A stretch of 42,646 nt of DNA from UBA11957 sp963603285 (GTDB lineage: Bacteria; Bacillota; Clostridia; Lachnospirales; Lachnospiraceae): contig CAVCMG010000024.1 of assembly GCA_963603285.1 (NCBI GenBank), positions 1-42,646 of the forward strand. Direction: 5' to 3'. Below the pieces are notes generated by a model. That model was not told the DNA's origin. It was given only the letters and a program-made list of their open reading frames with translations, and ran no database searches. Positions 14,910 to 22,234 of the stretch are shown piece by piece. Position numbers and translations under genes: made by a program. The stretch's first letter is position 1, and every line of letters begins with the position of its first letter.

Positions 14910-15650
14910 TCACCTCCGATGGTTGATCATGCTGGCCAGACAGCCCGCACCAAACCCATTATCAATATTGACCGTTGCCACGCCATTTGCGCAGGAATTG
15001 AGCATGGACAACAGTGCTGCCACGCCCTGAAAGGATGCACCGTAACCGACGCTTGTCGGCACTGCGATCACCGGACAGTCTGTCAGACCGGCAACCACGC
15101 TGGCCAGCGCGCCTTCCATACCAGCAATGGTTACGATCACATTCGCACTCATAATATCGTCCAGATGTGCCAGTGTCCGGTGGATACCGGCGACGCCGAC
15201 ATCATAGACCCGCTGTACCTCATTGCCCATGGCCTCTGCAGTCCATGCAGCCTCCTCCGCCACCGGGATGTCGCTGGTTCCGCCTGTCACGATCAGAATT
15301 TTCCCCGTCCCGTCCGGTTTTGGCATATCGCCGATCATACCGATATGGGAATCTTCGGCATAATGCAGCGCATACTGGGCTGACAACGCCTCTGCCGCTT
15401 CCTTATACAGCCGGGTGATCAGGATCCGTTCCTGCCCCGCCTGCAGCATACTGGCAACGATGCCGAGGATCTGTTTTACCGATTTGCCCGCACCGTAAAT
15501 GACCTCTGCATTTCCCTGTCGGACCTCCCGGTGATAATCGATATTTGCATAGCCCAGATCTTCAAACGGCTTTTTCTTGATTTTTAAGAGCGCTTCTTCT
15601 ACAGACATTTTCTGTTCACTGACTTCCGTCAGGATCTCTTTGATCTGCAT
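14910..15650 (-). CDS. larB: Nickel-pincer cofactor biosynthesis protein LarB
   Basis: This 246-residue enzyme is related to PurE-type carboxylases. In the known pathway it carboxylates and hydrolyses nicotinic acid adenine dinucleotide to give the pyridinium dicarboxylate mononucleotide. Conserved regions are NIDYHREVRQGNAEVIY (about 36-52), VTGGTSDIPVAEEA (about 120-133), YDVGVAGIHR (about 148-157), AGMEGALASVVAGL and PTSVGYGASFQGVAALL. The start at 15650 follows AAGGGA. It lies 129 bases after the unknown 593-residue gene, in a spacer with a small stem-loop (about 15670-15700), and directly precedes larC1. Confidence 0.93.
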   Translation of the reverse strand: MQIKEILTEVSEQKMSVEEALLKIKKKPFEDLGYANIDYHREVRQGNAEVIYGAGKSVKQILGIVASMLQAGQERILITRLYKEAAEALSAQYALHYAEDSHIGMIGDMPKPDGTGKILIVTGGTSDIPVAEEAAWTAEAMGNEVQRVYDVGVAGIHRTLAHLDDIMSANVIVTIAGMEGALASVVAGLTDCPVIAVPTSVGYGASFQGVAALLSMLNSCANGVATVNIDNGFGAGCLASMINHRR

Positions 15651-15779
15651 TTATTTTCCCTTCTTTCGTCAACAAAGGGCACAGTCTTTGATAACCATGC
15701 CCTCTGTTTTCAGTATATGTTTAGGTTAAGACTATGTATAGTATAGTGTACTGTATCCTCGTCAGATACGCCGTGCCGG

Positions 15780-17561
15780 TTACATTTCGGATACAATGGC
15801 TTTTGCCAGCTTACCGATGGCCGTACCATGGGCCTTGCAGCCCGGAATACCTGCCGTTACATAAGCTGCCTTCTCTGCTTCCTCTGCCAGCACCTTCGGA
15901 TCCTCATCCTTCATGGCACTTGCCACAGCTACCGGAATAACAGCGTTCAGGATATTACAGCCGGACAGTGCCAGATCATCCATAACAGCTGCGCCCAGCG
16001 GAACGGCCCAGGCCACATCTTGGCACTCACCCTGGCATACCTTCGGAATAATATCATGTACAAATCCCGGCATAACGGCTTTCTGATCGCCCATGGTAAC
16101 CGTCACGTCCGCATAAGCGTCGAAGGACCAGTATTTCTTTACCAGCTTGGCGGTACGTCTGGCTGCGCTGTGCAGGTTTTCAACCTTCACAGTCACATCC
16201 TGTCCTGTCATGGCACTGAACAAAAGACCTGCTCTGTTTTCTACGGTAGCCAGTCTCTCATCATCCAGTGCTTTGACGATCTCTGTCAGCGTTTTTCCCT
16301 CCTCCAGCTGTTCATAGGTATATTTTGCCTTTTTATAAATGGCTTTTACCGTACCCGGCATGGACGCTTTGATCATCAGCTTTGTAACCGGACCGCCGTG
16401 TACCTCATTTGCCTTTCTCGGGATCAGATACAGAGACACAACGGAGGATTCCGGATTCAGGGAATTACCAAGTCTTTCCTCAATCAGTGCCTTTGCAATT
16501 TTTTCTTCGTCAGCATCCTCTTCCAGAAGAGCTTTCATAACAGCTACGGCGTACGCACACTGATGTCCCAGCGGTGCATTGACCGGGCAGGAGGAGAAAC
16601 CGCCACTGAAGGGCTCTTTAAAGCAGGCCAGAATCTCTTCGAGTACCATCATACCGATAACAGCCGGGCCGCCGATATCCTTCAGGATCAGTGCAACATC
16701 ACCTACGACCTGTGCTGTATCAAATTCCTGATCCGTAATATGCATGTGCAGTTTTTCCGGCAGACCGGCTGCCTCTACAGCTGCTTTGCCGACCAGACGT
16801 ACAGATGTTGTACGGCCATAATTTCCCTCGCTCTCCGGAACTTCTGCATCCGGATGAATGATTTCCAGAATAGCGGCTGCGCCAAACAGAGCCGCAAAGA
16901 ACGGGCTCGGATGGATACCGGCACCTGCCATAGCGTCGATCATGGCCTTTGTGCCGATCTCTGCGCCCTTTTTAGCCATCTGCGGCCAAATGATATCCTC
17001 ACCAAGGGCACTGTGGCCATACAGCGGACCACCACCTACATTTTCCGGTACATTGTGACCGCTGATCGGAGATAATTCACCATTCATCATAGCCTGATTG
17101 ATGGCCAGAACTGCAGGGAATGCAGAAATTTTGCTGTTCATTTTTGCTGTTGGAATCGCACTGACACCGCATCTGTCCACACCGGCCAGCATACGGCAGG
17201 TTGCACCCAGCTTTCTGTTACCGGCCGGAATACCTACCTGAGCGGCTGATCCTGCCAGATACATCATAACAGCTGTGATCAGTGCGGCATTCGCACCATC
17301 GGCACCGGCATCTTTGGCTGCAGCGATGGCTTTTTTCAGGATCGTCTCTACCGGCAGATGGCGGACATCCGCAAACTTGATCGATACTGTACCGCCACCT
17401 GTGATCTCCTCAACAATAACATTGGCTACTGCATGTACGGCAATATTTACCATACCATGTCCTCCTGCCAGCGCCTCGATACGGTCATTGGTAAGATGGG
17501 ATTCGTTTGCCAGTGCGGCTGTCTGTGCAGCTGTCAGCACCTTACATTTGTCATATCGCAT
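15780..17561 (-). CDS. Protein of unknown function within the lar operon
   Basis: This 593-residue, apparently cytoplasmic protein matches no family I can name. It is rich in Gly/Ala and has no signal peptide or clear membrane segment. Cysteines stand at 6, 122, 131, 312, 325, 335, 509, 513, 535 and 575; CQGEC (509-513), SSCPVNAPLGHQC (323-335) and SGCNI could bind a metal or Fe-S cluster. Candidate His ligands are in GGHGM, YGHSALGED, GIHPSP, HMHITD, NEVHGGP and FVHDI. It sits 4 bases after larC2 and before larB, the position where the client enzyme LarA might be expected, but it lacks any LarA resemblance I can see. The Gly/Ala/Cys character recalls serine dehydratase and cysteine desulfidase families, which is weak evidence. 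AAGGAGG precedes the start. Confidence 0.85.
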   Translation of the reverse strand: MRYDKCKVLTAAQTAALANESHLTNDRIEALAGGHGMVNIAVHAVANVIVEEITGGGTVSIKFADVRHLPVETILKKAIAAAKDAGADGANAALITAVMMYLAGSAAQVGIPAGNRKLGATCRMLAGVDRCGVSAIPTAKMNSKISAFPAVLAINQAMMNGELSPISGHNVPENVGGGPLYGHSALGEDIIWPQMAKKGAEIGTKAMIDAMAGAGIHPSPFFAALFGAAAILEIIHPDAEVPESEGNYGRTTSVRLVGKAAVEAAGLPEKLHMHITDQEFDTAQVVGDVALILKDIGGPAVIGMMVLEEILACFKEPFSGGFSSCPVNAPLGHQCAYAVAVMKALLEEDADEEKIAKALIEERLGNSLNPESSVVSLYLIPRKANEVHGGPVTKLMIKASMPGTVKAIYKKAKYTYEQLEEGKTLTEIVKALDDERLATVENRAGLLFSAMTGQDVTVKVENLHSAARRTAKLVKKYWSFDAYADVTVTMGDQKAVMPGFVHDIIPKVCQGECQDVAWAVPLGAAVMDDLALSGCNILNAVIPVAVASAMKDEDPKVLAEEAEKAAYVTAGIPGCKAHGTAIGKLAKAIVSEM

Positions 17562-17565
17562 ATCC

Positions 17566-18075
17566 TTAATCCTCCTTAAATATGATTTCTTTTATATCTT
17601 CAGAAAAAACAGTTTCTATCTGCTGTGTGACCCGTCGAAGCGGCACATGCAGACCTGCTTTTTTCGCCAGAAGCATTTTTAATTCCGTACAGCAGTCATA
17701 TTCCGGACGGGCATGCTGTATCTCTCCGTTAATGACTTTTCCCTGTACCGGGAATGTAAATGTTTCTTTCTCTGTAATAATCCGGATTTCTCTTGTTTCT
17801 ATCGAAACATCTGTATGGCGATGCTCCGTTGCGATCCTGTGCCAGCCGGACGATGCCAGATCCTGCACGATCACCCGCTCAATGGCTTCTGCATCCTTTG
17901 AGCGGCCATCCACAAAGATCATATAGGATGGTCTGTTTTTCTTTGTCACAGCACTCACCACCTGTACATTTTTTGCCCCGGCTTCATAGAAGCTGTCGAT
18001 CACACTGCCCAGAATCTCGCCATTGACATGATCCACCTGGATCACAAACAGCAGACCTTCTTTTGTGTACAGCAT
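17566..18075 (-). CDS. larC2: Nickel-pincer cofactor biosynthesis protein LarC, C-terminal part (LarC2)
   Basis: This 169-residue protein corresponds to the C-terminal domain of LarC, the CTP-dependent cyclometallase that inserts nickel. Recognisable features are QVDHVNGEILGSVIDSFYEAGAKNVQVV near the start, RPSYMIFVDG, and the terminal RPEYDDC-like segment (here ARPEYDCCTELKMLLAKK). In most genomes this domain is fused to, or frameshift-joined with, LarC1. Here it is a separate gene with its own AAAGGAGG ribosome site, 2.7 kb upstream of larC1. It follows larE by 39 bases and precedes the unknown 593-residue gene by 4. Confidence 0.88.
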   Translation of the reverse strand: MLYTKEGLLFVIQVDHVNGEILGSVIDSFYEAGAKNVQVVSAVTKKNRPSYMIFVDGRSKDAEAIERVIVQDLASSGWHRIATEHRHTDVSIETREIRIITEKETFTFPVQGKVINGEIQHARPEYDCCTELKMLLAKKAGLHVPLRRVTQQIETVFSEDIKEIIFKED

Positions 18076-18114
18076 AGATGTATCCTCCTTTTTCGTCTGT
18101 CTGCAGCCATATGG

Positions 18115-18942
18115 TTACAGTTCACTGCTTTTTTGCGAACTGTAACGCAATACTTCATTCATGCTGCCGGTACGGTAACCGGCCAGATCCAGCGTCACAT
18201 AGGTAAATCCCAGCTGACGGAATCTGTCTGTAATGCATTTTCTGATGTCTTCCTGCAGAAAACAGGAAATTTCCTGCGGCAGCACCTCAATACGTGCCAT
18301 CTGTCCGTGCATTCTTACACGGAACTGGGAAAATCCCGTTTCTCTCAGATACTCCTCTGCCTGTTCCACCATCTGGAGCTTTTCTCTGGTGATCTCCTCA
18401 CCGTAGGGAAAGCGGGAGGCCAAACAGGCAAATGAAGGCTTGTCCCAGGTGGGAAGTCCCATCCTCCGGCTCAGCAGACGTATTTCGGCTTTATATAATC
18501 CGGCATCCTGCAGCGGACTTTTCACCTGCAGCTCCCGGATAGCCCTGACTCCGGGCCGGTAATCTGACCGGTCATCCATATTGGAGCCTTCCATCAATGT
18601 GGAAATATGATGTTCCTTTGCTATCGTCAGCATTTTCTGAAACAGACTTTTTTTGCAAAGATAACAACGATCCGGTGGATTTTGGGCAAATCCTTCGATT
18701 TCCAGCTCATTTACCGGGCAGAAAATCTGCCGGATCTGTCTGTCCTGACAATACCTCTCGGTTTCTTCTTTTTCACGCTTCGTAAAGGAACAGGGACAGG
18801 CCGTGATCGCCAGTACCTGACCTCCCAGCGCCTCTTTTGCCGCTGCCAGAAGAAATGTCGAATCTACGCCTCCGGAAAAAGCTACGGCAACACTCCCGTA
18901 AGATTGCAGCTGCGTTATAAGAGCTTTATATTTTTCTTCCAT
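18115..18942 (-). CDS. larE: ATP-dependent sulfur transferase LarE
   Basis: This 275-residue PP-loop enzyme converts the cofactor's carboxylates to thiocarboxylates after AMP activation. The ATP-binding SGGVDS is at residues 23-28. Three cysteines stand out: C93 and C96 in DRCYLCKK, and C173 in SFACLASRFPYG. Lactobacillus LarE has only the last and sacrifices it as sulfur donor. Versions with three Cys carry a [4Fe-4S] cluster that can hold a sulfide. Start 18942 gives the usual family length, although the frame stays open upstream to 19128 and the ribosome site (AGGAT) is weak. It is the first gene of the lar operon, behind a 9-5-9 inverted repeat. Confidence 0.9.
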   Translation of the reverse strand: MEEKYKALITQLQSYGSVAVAFSGGVDSTFLLAAAKEALGGQVLAITACPCSFTKREKEETERYCQDRQIRQIFCPVNELEIEGFAQNPPDRCYLCKKSLFQKMLTIAKEHHISTLMEGSNMDDRSDYRPGVRAIRELQVKSPLQDAGLYKAEIRLLSRRMGLPTWDKPSFACLASRFPYGEEITREKLQMVEQAEEYLRETGFSQFRVRMHGQMARIEVLPQEISCFLQEDIRKCITDRFRQLGFTYVTLDLAGYRTGSMNEVLRYSSQKSSEL

Positions 18943-19100
18943 TTGTCTGTATACATCCTGTTTTTCTGTGTCTACATGACATTCTAAAGTATTCCCGCAC
19001 CGGCAACAACTCACTAAGAAATTTATGAGCGGCCAAACATTTGCTCCTTTTTTCGGTAAATCTGACCATTTCTTTTTGACGGTTCCATTATGTATAATGC

Positions 19101-19123
19101 TACTTGCAAATGTGTTGCAAGTA
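19101..19123 (-). promoter_or_regulatory. Inverted repeat at the lar operon promoter
   Basis: Perfect 9-base arms TACTTGCAA and TTGCAAGTA are separated by ATGTG. On the minus strand the first TTGCAA can serve as a -35, with TATACA/TTATAC about 17-18 bases on, so a bound protein would cover the promoter. I do not recognise the regulator. Confidence 0.55.
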
Positions 19124-19125
19124 TA

Positions 19126-19174
19126 CAAAAGACAGGCTGCCGGTATCTGTTACGATAACGGCAGCCTGCCTTTT
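19126..19174 (-). terminator. Terminator of the AAA/DUF4143 gene
   Basis: A long stem (CAGGCTGCCG with CGGCAGCCTG, flanked by ACAAAAG/CTTTTGT) ends in a T-run on the minus strand. It lies 33 bases after the ATPase stop. Confidence 0.85.
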
Positions 19175-19206
19175 GTATATACTGTTGTAAGTTTCTTATT
19201 TATCTG

Positions 19207-20403
19207 TTATTCCTGTAACAGCCAGTCGGCAATATCATAAATTTCTACACCTTCATAACTGTATTTGGGATGTTTTGTTCTGGCGATAATCAATTTGGGG
19301 TAGGCATCCCGTATCTGAAGAAGTGGTGACACTTCACGATGAAAAGTTTCCTGCCCGGAAATGTTATCGCTTACCTGAATATAAATTTTTTCACTGTCTC
19401 TTTGTGCTACAAAATCAATTTCTTTCTGATACAGCTTTCCTACATAAACATCGTAACCACGGCGGAGAAGTTCTATACATACTATATTTTCATACACTCT
19501 GCCATAGTCCATATTTCTGCCGCCAAGAATCGCATATCGGATACCACTGTCACAGAGATAAAATTTTTCAGAGCTTTCAAGGTACTTCTTTCCCCGGATG
19601 TCATAACGCTTAATATCGTAAAACACAAACGCATTACACAGATATTTAATATACCTGCCGATCGTTACATGATTCGTCGGTGTATCATTCGCCGTCAGAA
19701 GCTGACTGACTTTATTTGGTGAAGTCAGATTGCTGATATTATCCATAAGGAACTCACTCAATCTTTGCAAAACCAGCGTATCCGGCAAAGCATATTTCTG
19801 TACCAGATCTCTTGTTACGATTGTTTCATAGACTTCTTTGATGTAATTTGTCCGGTCTTTCTCCGTTCTGTAAACATAGGAACCCGCCAGACCTCCTTTC
19901 AGGGAATACTCGTCAAACAGTTTATCCTTGTCATGCACATCGTCGTTGTACCTGCAATACTCCTGAAAACTAAACGGAAATACATGAATTTCCATATAGC
20001 GTCCGGTAAATAGCGTGGCTAAATCCGCACTTAACAGAAAAGCATTCGAACCGGTCACGTAGATATCATATTTTTCTTTTGCATACAGACTGTTAATGGC
20101 CAGCTCGAATTTCGGACACATCTGCACTTCATCCACAAAAAGATAATTTGCTTTTCCTGCCTGATAGTGTTCTTCCACATATGTGTGCAACGCATGGTAT
20201 TCCTTGATCTCTTCGTATGCCAAATCCATAAAATCAATAAAGATAATATTGATATTTTCAAAATGACTTTTCAGATACTCCATATATGCCTGCATCAGCT
20301 TTGATTTCCCGGAACGTCGAATGCCTGTAATAATTTTAATATCCGGAGTCCCGTTCAATTCGATGATTCTATCAAGGTACTTTTCTCTTATAATGGTTTT
20401 CAT
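19207..20403 (-). CDS. AAA ATPase with DUF4143 C-terminal domain
   Basis: This is a 398-residue protein. The AAA-type domain has Walker A GIRRSGKS (27-34) and Walker B YLFVDE (87-92). The C-terminal DUF4143 portion (about 190-360) resembles a restriction-nuclease-like fold with KFYLCDSGIRYA, YENIVCIELLRRGY and an EIDFVAQ core. Members are widespread stand-alone genes in anaerobes and their role is not settled; phage defence and DNA binding have been suggested. ATG at 20403 is taken; TTG at 20421 is an alternative, and neither has a strong ribosome site. The gene is monocistronic. Its promoter is flanked by two copies of a TTTCAAAA-like dyad. Confidence 0.9.
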   Translation of the reverse strand: MKTIIREKYLDRIIELNGTPDIKIITGIRRSGKSKLMQAYMEYLKSHFENINIIFIDFMDLAYEEIKEYHALHTYVEEHYQAGKANYLFVDEVQMCPKFELAINSLYAKEKYDIYVTGSNAFLLSADLATLFTGRYMEIHVFPFSFQEYCRYNDDVHDKDKLFDEYSLKGGLAGSYVYRTEKDRTNYIKEVYETIVTRDLVQKYALPDTLVLQRLSEFLMDNISNLTSPNKVSQLLTANDTPTNHVTIGRYIKYLCNAFVFYDIKRYDIRGKKYLESSEKFYLCDSGIRYAILGGRNMDYGRVYENIVCIELLRRGYDVYVGKLYQKEIDFVAQRDSEKIYIQVSDNISGQETFHREVSPLLQIRDAYPKLIIARTKHPKYSYEGVEIYDIADWLLQE

Positions 20404-20413
20404 ATAGCCACCC

Positions 20414-20449
20414 ACTTTCAAAAGTTAAAATTTTTTCATTTTTTGAAAA
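20414..20449 (-). repeat. Dyad element, copy 1 (5' leader of the AAA gene)
   Basis: An AT-rich element pairs TTTCAAAA with TTTTGAAA around AATTTTTTCATT. A second near-identical copy lies at 20500-20534, on the other side of the promoter. Confidence 0.6.
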
Positions 20450-20464
20450 CGCTCCACAGTGCTT

Positions 20465-20493
20465 ATTATACTTGTCATAAACAGTATATGCAA
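20465..20493 (-). promoter_or_regulatory. Promoter of the AAA/DUF4143 gene
   Basis: On the minus strand, TTGCAT (20488-20493) and consensus TATAAT (20465-20470) are 17 bases apart. Confidence 0.75.
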
Positions 20494-20499
20494 GTTTGC

Positions 20500-20534
20500 A
20501 GTTTCAAAACTGTAATTTTTTTCATTTTTTGAAA
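20500..20534 (-). repeat. Dyad element, copy 2 (upstream of the AAA promoter)
   Basis: GTTTCAAAA and TTTTTTGAAAC pair around TAATTTTTTCATT. It repeats the element at 20414-20449 about 86 bases away and ends close to the -35. It could be an operator pair for autoregulation or looping. Confidence 0.6.
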
Positions 20535-20548
20535 CCAGGAATGAAAAG

Positions 20549-20588
20549 AGCGTCTATCCACTCTCCATTAAGGAACGAACAAACGCTC
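20549..20588 (-). terminator. Possible terminator of the FAD oxidoreductase gene
   Basis: GAGCGT and ACGCTC pair across a long loop and are followed by TTTT on the minus strand. The stem is only about 6 bp. Confidence 0.35.
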
Positions 20589-20610
20589 AACATATGTTTT
20601 TCTTTGATTT

Positions 20611-21990
20611 TTAATTTTCCATCTCTCCCGCAATCTCTCTCGCCACAAACACACCACTGGCCGATGCGTGGGACAGGGAATGGGTGACACCGCTGCCGTC
20701 GCCGATCAGATAGAGACCCTTGTAACGGCTTTCGAGATGTTCGTCGATGTCGGCTTCCATATTGTAGAATTTAACTTCCACGCCATACAGCAGGGTATCG
20801 TCGTTGGCTGTACCCGGTGCGATCTTATCCAGGGCATAGATCATCTCGATGATACCGTCGAGAATACGCTTCGGCAGTACCAGACTCAGGTCCCCGGCGG
20901 TTGCCTTTAGGGTTGGTGTGACCAGACCTTCTTCAATCCTTCGCTCCGTACTGCGGCGGCCACGCACCAGATCACCGAAACGCTGCACGATAACGCCGCC
21001 GCCCAGCATATTAGACAGACGGGCAATGCTCTCGCCGTAGCCGTTACTGTCGTTGAACGGCTCGGAGAAATGCTTGGCAACCAGCAGGGCAAAGTTGGTA
21101 TTTTCCGTCTGCTTCTCCTTGCCCTCATAACTGTGACCGTTTACGGTGATGATACCGTTGGTATTTTCATTAACGACAATACCGTTCGGGTTCATACAGA
21201 ACGTGCGGACATTATCCTCGAATTTCTCTGTACGGTACACGATCTTACTCTCATACAGCTCGTCAGTCAGATGGGAGAAGATGACTGCCGGAATCTCAAC
21301 ACGTACACCGATATCAACACGGTTGGATTTCGTCGGGATATCCAGCTCCTCGCAGATATGCTGCATCCATTTGCTGCCGCTGCGGCCGACGGATACGATA
21401 CACTTTTTGCAGCTGTAGCTCTTGTCACCACAGACTACACTGTAACCATCCTCTTCCACGCGGATCGTATCGACCGGTGTGTCAAAATAGAAATCCACCG
21501 TCTCACTGAGCTTTTTGTACAGATTTTCCAGTACAATATAATTGATATCCGTGCCCAGATGGCGCACCGATGCATCCAGAAGCTTCAGCTTGTTCTGAAT
21601 ACAGACCTTTTTAAACTTCGTTCCAGCAGTGGAGAAAAGGCGTGTTCCCTCTCCACCATACTCCATGTTGATATCATCCACATAGTGCATCAGATCCAGC
21701 GCTTCCTTACGGCCGATATGCTCGTAGAGCGTGCCGCCGAAATCGTTGGTAATGTTGTATTTTCCATCAGAAAAAGCACCGGCTCCGCCGAAACCACTCA
21801 TGATCGAGCAGGTCTTGCAATGGATACAGGTTTTGACCTTGTCGCCGTCGATGGGACATTTTCTCCTGTTTAAGGCATGACCGGCCTCAAATACAGCCAC
21901 CTTCAGCTGCGGTGCCTGCTTCATCAGCTCATAGGCAGAAAAGATACCTCCCGGTCCGGCTCCGATAATAATGACGTCATATGTATGCAT
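20611..21990 (-). CDS. FAD-dependent oxidoreductase of the COG2509 type
   Basis: This 459-residue flavoprotein resembles uncharacterised FAD-dependent dehydrogenases. The N-terminal dinucleotide site is VIIIGAGPGG (about 6-15). A cysteine group C45, C55, C58, C61 (CIHCKTC) follows directly and could bind Fe-S or zinc. GFGGAGAFSDGKYN (66-79) is conserved in the family. Near the C-terminus LIGDGSGVTHSLSHASASG contacts FAD. No membrane segment is seen. The gene lies between a terminator (22115-22153) and the AAA gene, probably alone. The substrate is unknown. The start follows AAGGAAGG. Confidence 0.88.
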   Translation of the reverse strand: MHTYDVIIIGAGPGGIFSAYELMKQAPQLKVAVFEAGHALNRRKCPIDGDKVKTCIHCKTCSIMSGFGGAGAFSDGKYNITNDFGGTLYEHIGRKEALDLMHYVDDINMEYGGEGTRLFSTAGTKFKKVCIQNKLKLLDASVRHLGTDINYIVLENLYKKLSETVDFYFDTPVDTIRVEEDGYSVVCGDKSYSCKKCIVSVGRSGSKWMQHICEELDIPTKSNRVDIGVRVEIPAVIFSHLTDELYESKIVYRTEKFEDNVRTFCMNPNGIVVNENTNGIITVNGHSYEGKEKQTENTNFALLVAKHFSEPFNDSNGYGESIARLSNMLGGGVIVQRFGDLVRGRRSTERRIEEGLVTPTLKATAGDLSLVLPKRILDGIIEMIYALDKIAPGTANDDTLLYGVEVKFYNMEADIDEHLESRYKGLYLIGDGSGVTHSLSHASASGVFVAREIAGEMEN

Positions 21991-22114
21991 AAACTATACC
22001 TTCCTTATCTGATTTCATCCTTTTCAGTATATGAGGAAAGTCCCGTTTTGTCTATACACCGAACTGTACAAAGTTCGCTGCATCCTTTTATATACATGTA
22101 CCCTTTCCAAAAAA

Positions 22115-22153
22115 GCGGGCTGCTGTCACCCCTTTCAGATAACAGCAGCCCGA
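22115..22153 (-). terminator. Terminator of the sugar/polyol operon
   Basis: A perfect 11-bp stem CGGGCTGCTGT/ACAGCAGCCCG has T-runs on both sides. It is about 80 bases after the aldo/keto reductase stop. Confidence 0.85.
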
Positions 22154-22234
22154 CTTTTTATGTGTTGTGTTTGTGTTTTTAATATGTGTTTTCGTTTTTG
22201 TGTGTTGTGTTTTTCGTTGTGGAAAAGTTATGGC
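22154..22234 (-). other. G-poor, AC-rich 3' untranslated segment
   Basis: On the minus-strand RNA this stretch is almost entirely A and C, with ACAACAC-like repeats and very few G. It is predicted to be unstructured and lies between the aldo/keto reductase stop and the terminator. Confidence 0.55.

Noticed and set aside
15828..17075. 415-codon open frame on the plus strand
   Set aside because: It is opposite the 593-residue gene. The minus-strand gene has the ribosome site, the operon context and a natural composition.
20414..20534. Insertion-sequence ends around the AAA promoter
   Set aside because: The two elements are in the same orientation with no transposase or target duplication, which fits operators better.
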